Shown piece after piece: positions 1 through 5,049 of a stretch of 5,049 bases of DNA (its first letter is position 1; every line of letters starts with the position of its first letter). The stretch spans positions 1 to 5,049 of the forward strand of contig DBCW01000111.1 of the NCBI GenBank assembly GCA_002293265.1. Reading direction: 5' to 3'. The position numbers and the translations under genes are program-made. The stretch comes from Eggerthellales bacterium UBA948. Lineage in GTDB: Bacteria > Actinomycetota > Coriobacteriia > Coriobacteriales > UBA8131. The notes under the pieces are model-generated. The model had not been told where the DNA came from and made no database searches. It saw nothing but the letters and a program-made list of their open reading frames with translations.

Positions 1-148
1 CCATGTGCCACAAAACTGCCATATCCAAACAACTGCCTTGTCTTCTTCACTGCATCCCTTAAGAACTGACGCGCAGTAAATGTCGCGCAGAAAGTAAAAC
101 CTACACTCCGCATATGCGATCATCGGGCGTATGGCTGTAAGGCAACAT
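1..148. other. left-edge region without a confident gene
   Basis: The three plus-strand frames close early (stops at 67-69 and 77-79 in two of them, and near 58-60 in the third), so at most a short C-terminal tail of an upstream gene could lie here. On the minus strand one frame is open from about 174 to the window edge, with an ATG at 123-121. It would give about 41 residues beginning MIAYAECRFYFLRD and running off the left edge. There is no clear Shine-Dalgarno sequence before that ATG, and an open run of this length is expected by chance, so I do not call it a gene. Other small structure: a 7-bp direct repeat CGCGCAG at 70-76 and 84-90, and a perfect 10-bp palindrome CGCATATGCG at 109-118. 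Confidence 0.4.
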
Positions 149-168
149 CTGTCATTCCCGTACCCTCC

Positions 169-197
169 CTGTTATTCTCGCGAAGGCGAAAATCCAC
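169..197 (+). repeat. hairpin repeat copy 1, plus orientation
   Basis: The copy reads CTGTT-ATTCTCGC-GAAG-GCGAAAAT-CCAC. The 8-bp arms (174-181 and 186-193) pair at seven of eight positions around a GAAG loop. It is intermediate between the C/G-rich and T/A-rich versions of the stem seen in the other copies: the left arm has one of the two variable pyrimidines changed, while the right arm has both purines as A. Confidence 0.65.
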
Positions 198-217
198 AAA
201 CGTGTAAGCTCATAACA

Positions 218-243
218 ATGGATTCCCGCCTGCGCGGGAATGA
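218..243 (-). repeat. hairpin repeat copy 2, minus orientation
   Basis: Read on the minus strand this is TCATTCCCGC-GCAG-GCGGGAATCCAT. The 8-bp arms (222-229 and 234-241) are perfectly complementary around a 4-nt loop. It resembles the widespread GTCATTCCCGCG...GGAATCC type of intergenic repeat, comparable to the dRS3 repeat of Neisseria (ATTCCC-N8-GGGAAT). It stands opposite copy 1 with 20 bp between them. Confidence 0.7.
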
Positions 244-327
244 AACCTCTACTCTAAACACTAATTTACCACCATAGCGCCTAAAGTGATGCAAGATTGT
301 TCGCTACTCAAAATCTGTCCAAATAAA

Positions 328-333
328 TATAAT
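328..333 (+). promoter_or_regulatory. candidate -10 box of the Fe-S/aminotransferase operon
   Basis: The hexamer is a perfect TATAAT. No convincing -35 hexamer sits 16-18 bp upstream; the nearest TTGTTC (297-302) is about 25 bp away. Transcription would start near 340, leaving a leader of roughly 50 nt before the ATG at 394. The box lies inside the longest open frame of the downstream gene, which argues against the far upstream GTG (286) as the real start. Without a good -35 the promoter may need an activator or be a chance match. Confidence 0.4.
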
Positions 334-393
334 CGCAACCTCGTGCAAACTGGGCTTCTCTCCACAATGTATCATCAGGTATACTACCGATTT

Positions 394-1617
394 ATGGAAA
401 CTACCGTACTTACCGATGATGTTATAAAAAGCGCTAACCCCGGGATGACCGATTTTGGCAGTGGTCTGCTGATCGTTGTATCGTCTCAGTGCTTGCGCTG
501 CACAAAAAAGACTCTGGACTGCACAATCTGTTCCGATTTTTGCCCGGTCGGTGGTATTGACACCACGTATGACGGTCGCCCAAACATTACAAATTCTTGC
601 ATAAAATGTGGAGCATGTACGGCAGTATGTCCAAGCAACGCTTTGGCTGTGGCCACAAAACCGGCCAGACAGATAAGTCGCTGGCTTTTGCAAGCCACTT
701 TACGCAGCGAGCAGATGGTCATCGCCTGCGAACGCACTACGGCACTACTTAGACTCGCGGTGCGAACCGATGAAGCAGATGCAGCCATAGCCGGCCTCAA
801 GATCGTTAAGGATGCCAGACAAAAAGAGCAGTTGATATTTCTGCCCTGTTTGGCGATGATGACCAAAGAATTGTGGTTTTCGGTCTTAAATGAAATCGAT
901 GTCTCCAAGGTCAAAGACCTAAGCGTTTTATTGCCCATCGGACAATGCGAACAATGCCCGGTAAATGCCAAAGAAAATATTGAGGAGCTATTTAGCGAGG
1001 CCATCAGTATGGCAGAGCAGTGGGCAGGTATTGAAGTTGGCATTATCACAGAGCTGGCGGATGTGCCCAAAAAACGAGTGGCTAACGTGCGCCAGTTTTT
1101 AGTAAGCGATGAGGTGGTAGACAGGCGCGGGTTATTCACCGGGTTTGTAGGTGAGCTTAAGCAGTCTTGGGATGATAATGCCCAGGTAGGCAACCGCGCT
1201 TTAGAAGAATCTCAGATACAACGCGCTCGCCGCGACTCGTTTGAAAGAACCCGGCTGGCAGCCGATCAAAAGAAAAAGATCGCTACCAGCGTGCGCCCCA
1301 TAGAGACACCTTTTAGATACTTGCTTGTTGAAGCTTTAGGGCGAAACGATGCACATGCTGATAGTGTAAGCATCTTGGTAACCGATACCGACCAAGACCT
1401 TTGCAATTTTTGTGGCAGTTGTGTAGATGTGTGTCCAGTACGTGCACGTAAGAAAGTGGACGACAAAGTGGTAGTAGACGACCTCTACTGTGTAGGTTGT
1501 AGTGCCTGTCTGCAAGTATGCCCCACAGAGGCTTGTTATTTTGCCGAAGTATCCGGCAGAGCTTATCTGGTTGAAGAAGATCCGGAGGGGGAAGCAGAAA
1601 CAGATGACAGCGAATAA
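394..1617 (+). CDS. multi-cluster 4Fe-4S polyferredoxin-like protein
   Basis: This is a predicted cytoplasmic electron carrier or oxidoreductase subunit of 407 residues; no signal peptide or membrane segment is seen. The N-terminal part has an unusual set C33-x2-C36-x6-C43-x2-C46-x3-C50-P, then a canonical C69-x2-C72-x2-C75-x3-C79-P. The middle (about 105-220) has isolated cysteines C112, C152 (LPC) and C185-x2-C188 (GQCEQCP), a spacing reminiscent of the cysteine-bearing MvhD-like/heterodisulfide-reductase-associated domain; that likeness is by eye only. After a charged, probably helical stretch (250-300), the C-terminus has two canonical ferredoxin motifs, C337/C340/C343/C347 and C366/C369/C372/C376. 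The last 15 residues are strongly acidic. I chose ATG 394 because the frame's upstream GTG (286) precedes the likely promoter; ATG 367 and ATG 445 remain possible, and the AGG at 377-379 is a weak, distant ribosome site. The partner enzyme is unknown. The gene overlaps the following aminotransferase by 14 bp. Confidence 0.85.
   Translation: METTVLTDDVIKSANPGMTDFGSGLLIVVSSQCLRCTKKTLDCTICSDFCPVGGIDTTYDGRPNITNSCIKCGACTAVCPSNALAVATKPARQISRWLLQATLRSEQMVIACERTTALLRLAVRTDEADAAIAGLKIVKDARQKEQLIFLPCLAMMTKELWFSVLNEIDVSKVKDLSVLLPIGQCEQCPVNAKENIEELFSEAISMAEQWAGIEVGIITELADVPKKRVANVRQFLVSDEVVDRRGLFTGFVGELKQSWDDNAQVGNRALEESQIQRARRDSFERTRLAADQKKKIATSVRPIETPFRYLLVEALGRNDAHADSVSILVTDTDQDLCNFCGSCVDVCPVRARKKVDDKVVVDDLYCVGCSACLQVCPTEACYFAEVSGRAYLVEEDPEGEAETDDSE
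1584..1588 (+). promoter_or_regulatory. internal ribosome binding site for the aminotransferase
   Basis: GGAGG followed by further G residues lies inside the last codons of the iron-sulfur gene, about 15 nt before ATG 1604. The spacing is longer than ideal, but it is the only strong purine-rich site nearby. It supports the start at 1604 over an in-frame ATG at 1502, which has no such site and would add 34 residues lacking family character. Its position implies translational coupling. Confidence 0.55.
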
Positions 1618-2785
1618 TGGGTTTTCATCAAAACGCATATCAGCACTAAAAGGCTCTGCAATTCGCGACATACTAGCTGTGGCGTCCGGCTCAGACATAA
1701 TCTCATTTGCCGGCGGTATACCAGACCCCAATTTATTTGACCTAGAAAATTTTGCAGCTTCCTTTGAAGAGGCGTTTCGTGTCTTTGGACGTAGAGTCAT
1801 GCAATACGCAACAACCAAAGGCGAGCCGGAACTGCGCGAACAAGCGGCTATCCGTCTAAGCAAGGTATTACCCACAACGCCGGATCAAGTGCAGATCACT
1901 TGCGGTTCACAAGAAAGCATCTACCTGGCTTGCTGCGCCTTACTTGACCAAGGCGATATCGCGTTAGTTGAGGAGCCCACTTATCTGGCAGCAATCCAGG
2001 CCATTCGTAGTATTGGCGCTAACCCGGTAGGTGTAACTTCCGACTCTGAAGGAGTTGTTCCGGAAGCACTGGAGGCTGCGATAAAGTTGCACAGCCCAAA
2101 GATGCTCTACCTGATCCCCAACTTCCAAAACCCATCCGGGCGCAGCATGTCACTAAAACGCCGCGAAGCTGTAGCCCAAGTCTTGCTTCGACATCAAGTT
2201 ATGCTTGTTGAGGATGACCCATACGGCGAGCTTAGGTTTTCGGGTGTCTATGCGCCGCCGATGTCTGCGCTACCCGGAATGGAAGGTAGATCGCTACTGC
2301 TCAATTCGCTTTCCAAGATACTTGCCCCCGGCGTAAGAATTGGCTGGACGCGCGGAACCGGTGAGATAATGCGACACATTGAGGTCACGAAGCAAGCAGT
2401 ATCGCTGCAATCTGCCGTGACCGACCAACTGGCAGTCGCATGTTATCTGGCAAACTATCCACTGGATGAAAAGATTTCCAAGATAAGCGCAGCTTATAAA
2501 ACAAAGTGCGATGTAATGGCTGAGACTCTTGGTAAACTGATACCACAAGCCAAGTTCAACAAGCCGGAAGGCGGCATGTTCTTCTGGCTAAAACTGCTTG
2601 ATGGCACAAATACCCAAGAACTATTCAAAAGAGCAATCGAAAACAAAGTAGCTTTCGTACCGGGAGAATCTTTCTTCGCAGAAAACCCGGATCCCTCCTG
2701 CATGCGACTATCCTATGTAACAAACGACGAAGCAACTATTATTGAGGGTGTACGCAGACTGGCTAAAAGTTTGCATGCTGTGTGA
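1604..2785 (+). CDS. PLP-dependent aminotransferase, fold type I (LysN/Aro8-like)
   Basis: This 393-residue cytoplasmic enzyme should transfer an amino group between an amino acid and a 2-oxo acid through pyridoxal phosphate. Visible landmarks in order: the N-terminal substrate-arm signature SFAGGIPDP (34-42); Y68 with TKGEPELR, typical of the cofactor pocket; GSQE (101-104) before the cofactor-binding helix; PNFQNPSG with N176; EDDPYGEL with D205 and Y207; NSLSK with the Schiff-base lysine K238; R245, the likely phosphate-binding arginine; PEGGMFFW (321-328); and MRLSY with R368, expected to hold the substrate carboxylate. All key residues are present and the length is normal for the family. 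It lacks the N-terminal winged-helix DNA-binding domain of MocR/GntR regulators, so it is an enzyme and not a regulator. Substrate (2-aminoadipate, aromatic, branched-chain or other) cannot be fixed from sequence. It is the second gene of the operon, overlapping the iron-sulfur gene by 14 bp. Confidence 0.92.
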   Translation: MTANNGFSSKRISALKGSAIRDILAVASGSDIISFAGGIPDPNLFDLENFAASFEEAFRVFGRRVMQYATTKGEPELREQAAIRLSKVLPTTPDQVQITCGSQESIYLACCALLDQGDIALVEEPTYLAAIQAIRSIGANPVGVTSDSEGVVPEALEAAIKLHSPKMLYLIPNFQNPSGRSMSLKRREAVAQVLLRHQVMLVEDDPYGELRFSGVYAPPMSALPGMEGRSLLLNSLSKILAPGVRIGWTRGTGEIMRHIEVTKQAVSLQSAVTDQLAVACYLANYPLDEKISKISAAYKTKCDVMAETLGKLIPQAKFNKPEGGMFFWLKLLDGTNTQELFKRAIENKVAFVPGESFFAENPDPSCMRLSYVTNDEATIIEGVRRLAKSLHAV

Positions 2786-2807
2786 CTGTCAATCCCACTG
2801 TCACCCC
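2786..2807 (+). repeat. two decayed left ends of the hairpin repeat
   Basis: Directly after the aminotransferase stop codon come CTGTCAATCCCA (2786-2797) and CTGTCACCCC (2798-2807), both resembling the first bases of the full repeat CTGTCATTCCCG and abutting each other. No right arms follow. They look like remnants of repeated insertion or of local duplication. They could also be chance matches, since the shared core is only CTGTCA plus a C-run. Confidence 0.35.
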
Positions 2808-2817
2808 ACAGCCACCA

Positions 2818-2846
2818 CTGTCATTTTCGCGCAGGCGAAAATCCAT
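2818..2846 (+). repeat. hairpin repeat copy 3, A/T version of the stem
   Basis: The copy reads CTGTC-ATTTTCGC-GCAG-GCGAAAAT-CCAT with perfectly complementary 8-bp arms (2823-2830 and 2835-2842). Compared with copy 2, two C in the left arm are T and the two facing G in the right arm are A, so pairing is kept by paired changes. It lies in the convergent gap between the aminotransferase and the transporter and may also act as an RNA-stabilising hairpin at the operon's 3' end. Confidence 0.65.
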
Positions 2847-2882
2847 CTGCAAAGAAAAATTGCAATGAAGCATATTATTGGA

Positions 2883-2911
2883 CTGTCATTCCCGCGAAGG
2901 CGGGATTCCAT
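2883..2911 (+). repeat. hairpin repeat copy 4, C/G version of the stem
   Basis: The copy reads CTGTC-ATTCCCGC-GAAG-GCGGGATT-CCAT. Arms 2888-2895 and 2900-2907 pair at seven of eight positions around a GAAG loop. An A/T-rich stretch follows (2912-2932) but it is not a clean T-run, so a Rho-independent terminator is not convincing. It could still stop or stabilise the two converging transcripts. Confidence 0.65.
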
Positions 2912-2963
2912 CTTAATTTATTAATATATTACGATTTACTGTTTTATGGCAAAGCAAATAGAG

Positions 2964-4436
2964 TTACTCTGTTCCGCGTGTCTTTGCAAGCGACAGCGCT
3001 ACACCTGCTGCACAGATTATGCCAAATATTATGAATGACACTTTAAATGCTGCCATTATGCCTGCGGTGCTTGCTGCTTCTATCAGCATGTCGCCAATTG
3101 TGAAGTGTGTGACAATAGTGATTATCGCCATGCTTATCAGTTGCCCGGATGACCTCATGGTGCCCAGTATTGAGTTGGCTACTCCGTAATCTTTTGGCGT
3201 TACGCTGGACAATACCGCGTTGGTATTTGGCGAAGAGAAGATACCAAATCCAATGCCTACTGCCAGTAGGTTCAAGATGATGTGGAGGAGTGAAGCATTC
3301 TCATCAATTGTGAGAAGAGAGAGCATGCCTATGGTACAAATCGCCATACCAATCGATGCGATATTGGATGGAGGCCACTTATCAGAAAGCTTACCAACTA
3401 TCGGCGAGACGATTGCCATCATCAAAGGTTGAGCCAACAAGATCAATCCGGCCATGTCTGCCGGGAACCCTTTGACCACCTGCAGGTAGATAGACATGAT
3501 GTATCCAAGGGCAAAAGTTGCTGAATATTGAAGCAGCGCCACAATATTTGAACATATGTAGCGAACGTTGTTCTTGAACAGACGTACTTCGATCACCGGA
3601 CGGTCAATCTTAATTGCATGTACAGCAAAAATAACGAACACAATCAGCCCGCCGCCCAAGCTTATATATGAGAATATGTTTTGTGCAAAAACCGTAAGAC
3701 CATACATTGTGCTTGCAGTTGCCAGCATATATAAGACGATGCTTGCCGGATCGATACCTATGCCGCTACGCTTAGATTCATCAACTCGCGCTTGAGTTCT
3801 GGGCAATTTTACCGTGCTGACTATCGAGACAATAAACACAAGAAGCGTAAACAGCGCAGTGATAACAAATACGGCACGCCAGCTAAGATAATGGATGATA
3901 AATCCACTGACAATAGGACCTGCCGATAAGCCAATGTATACCGCCATTACTGATAGTCCAAGTACACGCCCTCGCTCTGCGGCAGGATAAACATCCATTA
4001 AAATGGCCTGATTAGTTGAGGTAAGCATCGCAGCGCCAACACCTTGCAGTATGCGAAATGCAATAAGGAACTCGAAACTGGGCGTAAATGTAATTATAAA
4101 GGTCGCTGCAAAGAAAATGAAAAGACCGGTGTTAAATACTCTGCGTCTTCCCCAGATATCAGCGATACGGCCAAAAGGAACGCTGAGAACTACGCTTGTA
4201 AGCATCAACGCAGACACTATCCAGCTAAGATTTGATGCAATAACGCTAAACTCTTTACCAATAATTGGGACAGCGATGTTTAAAGAACTGGCGGTAAAGG
4301 GAAATATGAAACCGGCAAACATCGCCACGACAAGAGTAGCTCGTCTAATCAGCTTTTCATCTCGCTTCAAGTCTTGACCGTATTCATTGTTCTGTGTATT
4401 CGCAGTTATCCGGTGACTGCGCTTCTTTGAATCCAT
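2964..4436 (-). CDS. 14-helix MFS transporter, DHA2 (EmrB/QacA-like) drug:H+ antiporter
   Basis: This 490-residue inner-membrane protein is expected to export toxic compounds or drugs in exchange for protons. I count 14 hydrophobic segments by eye, from about residue 33 to 484, after a charged cytoplasmic N-tail of about 32 residues. Motif A is GRIADIWGRRR (89-99). Motif B is FRILQGVGAA (127-136) with R128. The antiporter motif C is seen as GLSAGPIVSG (169-178). A motif-A-like GKLSDKW (348-354) lies in the second half. Length and helix number fit DHA2 transporters. The frame extends upstream to a TTG at 4475, but that codon coincides with the expected transcript start, so I use the ATG at 4436, which has only a weak AGAG site about 5-8 nt upstream. 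The gene converges on the aminotransferase and diverges from the GH25 gene. Substrate is unknown. Confidence 0.9.
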   Translation of the reverse strand: MDSKKRSHRITANTQNNEYGQDLKRDEKLIRRATLVVAMFAGFIFPFTASSLNIAVPIIGKEFSVIASNLSWIVSALMLTSVVLSVPFGRIADIWGRRRVFNTGLFIFFAATFIITFTPSFEFLIAFRILQGVGAAMLTSTNQAILMDVYPAAERGRVLGLSVMAVYIGLSAGPIVSGFIIHYLSWRAVFVITALFTLLVFIVSIVSTVKLPRTQARVDESKRSGIGIDPASIVLYMLATASTMYGLTVFAQNIFSYISLGGGLIVFVIFAVHAIKIDRPVIEVRLFKNNVRYICSNIVALLQYSATFALGYIMSIYLQVVKGFPADMAGLILLAQPLMMAIVSPIVGKLSDKWPPSNIASIGMAICTIGMLSLLTIDENASLLHIILNLLAVGIGFGIFSSPNTNAVLSSVTPKDYGVANSILGTMRSSGQLISMAIITIVTHFTIGDMLIEAASTAGIMAAFKVSFIIFGIICAAGVALSLAKTRGTE

Positions 4437-4478
4437 AGTTTCTCTGTTGCGTTGAATTAGTAGGCACTTCCTCAATCC

Positions 4479-4484
4479 ATTATA
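4479..4484 (-). promoter_or_regulatory. candidate -10 box of the transporter gene
   Basis: A perfect TATAAT reads on the minus strand 43-48 bp upstream of ATG 4436. The -35 region at the right distance is poor (about AGGCAT) and is overlapped by the palindrome at 4493-4506. Transcription would begin near 4472, giving a leader of roughly 35 nt. The pattern of a good -10, weak -35 and an overlapping palindrome suits a regulated efflux promoter. Confidence 0.4.
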
Positions 4485-4492
4485 TGCTTCTT

Positions 4493-4506
4493 GGCATCTT
4501 GATGCC
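4493..4506. promoter_or_regulatory. perfect palindrome, candidate operator
   Basis: GGCATC-TT-GATGCC has 6-bp arms fully complementary around a 2-bp centre. It begins 8 bp upstream of the minus-strand TATAAT, over the spacer and -35 zone of the transporter promoter, in the divergent gap before the GH25 gene. Regulators of efflux genes (TetR, MarR, MerR families) commonly bind such dyads, but no regulator gene is in view, so the family is unknown. A small hairpin arising by chance is the alternative. Confidence 0.4.
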
Positions 4507-4560
4507 TACCTGTAAACAAATACTTCGCTAGCTTGATGTATCATTTATTATCTTATGAGT

Positions 4561-4564
4561 GGAG
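4561..4564 (+). promoter_or_regulatory. ribosome binding site of the GH25 gene
   Basis: GGAG followed by an A-rich spacer sits 5 nt before ATG 4570. This favours ATG 4570 over the in-frame ATG at 4555, which would place the site inside the coding region and has no purine-rich site upstream. No confident -35/-10 pair is visible for this gene; TATCAT at 4539-4544 is the nearest -10-like hexamer. Confidence 0.6.
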
Positions 4565-4569
4565 AAAAG

Positions 4570-5049
4570 ATGGGTCTTGCCCAACGTTTAATATCAAGAC
4601 TTAAGTCTGTGGCAAGCAGCGTAACAGCAAAGTTACCCTTAAAAAACTTGAATAAGCCCTTAGTTCAAAACGGCATCATCATCGTTTTGGTGTCTATTAA
4701 CGCTTTAATTTTTCTGGCTATTCCAGTGTTGATACTTCTACCCAACGCCAGTGATGCAAGAGAAGTTGAACAGATTACGCAAGTCCAAAGGAGCCAAGAG
4801 GTGCAAACTGCTCCGATACCCAAAATAACCATTACCGAAGAACCCGCCGAGGAGCCAAACGCTAAAAGCTATGAGATATCCGGCTCTTCAGCATCACGTA
4901 TTGGCGTGGACGTTGCGGATTACCAAGGTGTCATAGACTGGCCGGCAGTTAGAGCCAACGGTATTGAGTTTGCCATAATCAAAGTTGGAGCGCGCGGGTA
5001 TTTAGGGGGCAGCTTAATACCAGATGGGCAATACGAGGCAAATATTGTC
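4570..5049 (+). CDS. membrane-anchored GH25 lysozyme (muramidase), 3' end cut by window
   Basis: The first 160 residues are visible and the frame is open at the right edge. Residues 1-33 are basic and cytoplasmic-like. A hydrophobic segment at about 35-57 (NGIIIVLVSINALIFLAIP) should act as a signal anchor or long signal peptide. A linker rich in Gln, Glu and Pro (about 60-105) follows. The enzyme domain starts at about 111 with GVDVADYQGVIDW, the N-terminal signature of glycosyl hydrolase family 25, in which the first Asp (here D114) belongs to the active-site cluster. FAIIKVGARGY (134-144) is the second conserved strand. GH25 enzymes cleave the beta-1,4 bond between N-acetylmuramic acid and N-acetylglucosamine in peptidoglycan, so this protein probably works outside the membrane in wall remodelling or lysis. 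The catalytic Asp-x-Glu lies beyond the window, so activity cannot be judged. No phage genes are adjacent; a housekeeping role is more likely than a prophage endolysin. Confidence 0.85.
   Translation, partial: MGLAQRLISRLKSVASSVTAKLPLKNLNKPLVQNGIIIVLVSINALIFLAIPVLILLPNASDAREVEQITQVQRSQEVQTAPIPKITITEEPAEEPNAKSYEISGSSASRIGVDVADYQGVIDWPAVRANGIEFAIIKVGARGYLGGSLIPDGQYEANIV

Larger units (their letters stand above)
149..243. repeat. composite of head-to-head short hairpin repeats
   Basis: Three pieces of one repeat family lie within 95 bp: a left half only (CTGTCATTCCCG, 149-160), a full plus-oriented copy (169-197) and a full minus-oriented copy (218-243). TCATTCCCG at 152-160 is exactly complementary to CGGGAATGA at 235-243, so the unit could fold as one large stem as well as two small ones. 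The layout resembles REP pairs/BIMEs or a small MITE lying upstream of an operon. No transposase or RAYT gene is in the window to show how it moves. Confidence 0.7.

Noticed and set aside
149..243. CRISPR array
   Set aside because: Copies are few, in opposite orientations, unevenly spaced and found at two loci; no cas genes.
486..1193. 235-residue open frame on the minus strand inside the iron-sulfur gene
   Set aside because: It is antisense to a gene with clear cysteine motifs, is serine-rich with no recognisable domain, and has no upstream signals; it is a shadow frame.
1502..1603. Upstream ATG extension of the aminotransferase
   Set aside because: The 34 extra residues read through the ferredoxin-coding cysteine region in another frame and have no ribosome site; ATG 1604 follows GGAGG and fits the family's N-terminus.
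1336..1875. 179-residue minus-strand frame spanning the two-gene overlap
   Set aside because: It runs antisense to the C-terminal ferredoxin motifs and the aminotransferase N-terminus, with no protein-family features.
2742..2924. Small plus-strand frame of 60 codons across the aminotransferase end and the repeats
   Set aside because: About half is translated hairpin repeat and the rest is an alternate frame of the aminotransferase; no ribosome site.
2883..2932. Rho-independent terminator at hairpin copy 4
   Set aside because: The stem is GC-rich but the following sequence is mixed A/T without a T-run on either strand; kept only as a repeat.
4051..4377. 108-codon plus-strand frame opposite the transporter
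   Set aside because: It is antisense to the well-defined motif A and first helices of the transporter; a shadow frame.
4437..4475. TTG start adding 13 residues to the transporter
   Set aside because: The codon lies at or next to the expected transcript start set by TATAAT 4484-4479, and the added residues are not part of the usual N-terminal tail; ATG 4436 is preferred.

Overview
The window has the look of a bacterial chromosome of moderate GC content. It carries four recognisable protein genes and a family of short hairpin repeats in the gaps. A multi-cluster iron-sulfur protein points to an anaerobe or facultative anaerobe. A membrane-anchored GH25 muramidase points to a peptidoglycan-containing, probably Gram-positive-type cell such as an anaerobic actinobacterium/Coriobacteriia or a Firmicute. 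That placement is inference; no rRNA or other taxonomic marker is present.

Layout, left to right. Positions 1-285 hold no confident gene. They contain a composite of short inverted repeats (149-243) and, on the minus strand, a short frame that stays open to the window edge and may or may not be the start of a gene. A perfect TATAAT at 328-333 precedes a two-gene plus-strand operon. The first gene (394-1617) encodes a polyferredoxin-like protein with an N-terminal dicluster region, a central cysteine-bearing domain and a C-terminal 2[4Fe-4S] ferredoxin domain. The second (1604-2785) encodes a fold-type-I PLP aminotransferase of the 2-aminoadipate/aromatic (LysN/Aro8-like) group. They overlap by 14 bp, so they are probably translationally coupled and may work on one pathway. 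A short convergent gap (2786-2963) carries two more hairpin repeats plus decayed repeat ends.

On the minus strand, 2964-4436 encodes a 14-helix DHA2-type major facilitator transporter, probably a drug/proton antiporter. It is divergent from a plus-strand gene starting at 4570, whose product has one N-terminal membrane segment, an acidic/proline linker and the beginning of a GH25 lysozyme domain cut by the window edge. The 133-bp divergent gap holds a minus-strand TATAAT and a perfect 6+6 bp palindrome just upstream of it, a candidate operator for the exporter.

I see no CRISPR array, tRNA, rRNA, transposase or phage gene. The most unusual items are the central domain of the iron-sulfur protein with its coupling to an aminotransferase, and the hairpin repeat family, whose stems differ between copies by compensating changes. 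I do not see a clearly novel multi-gene system.
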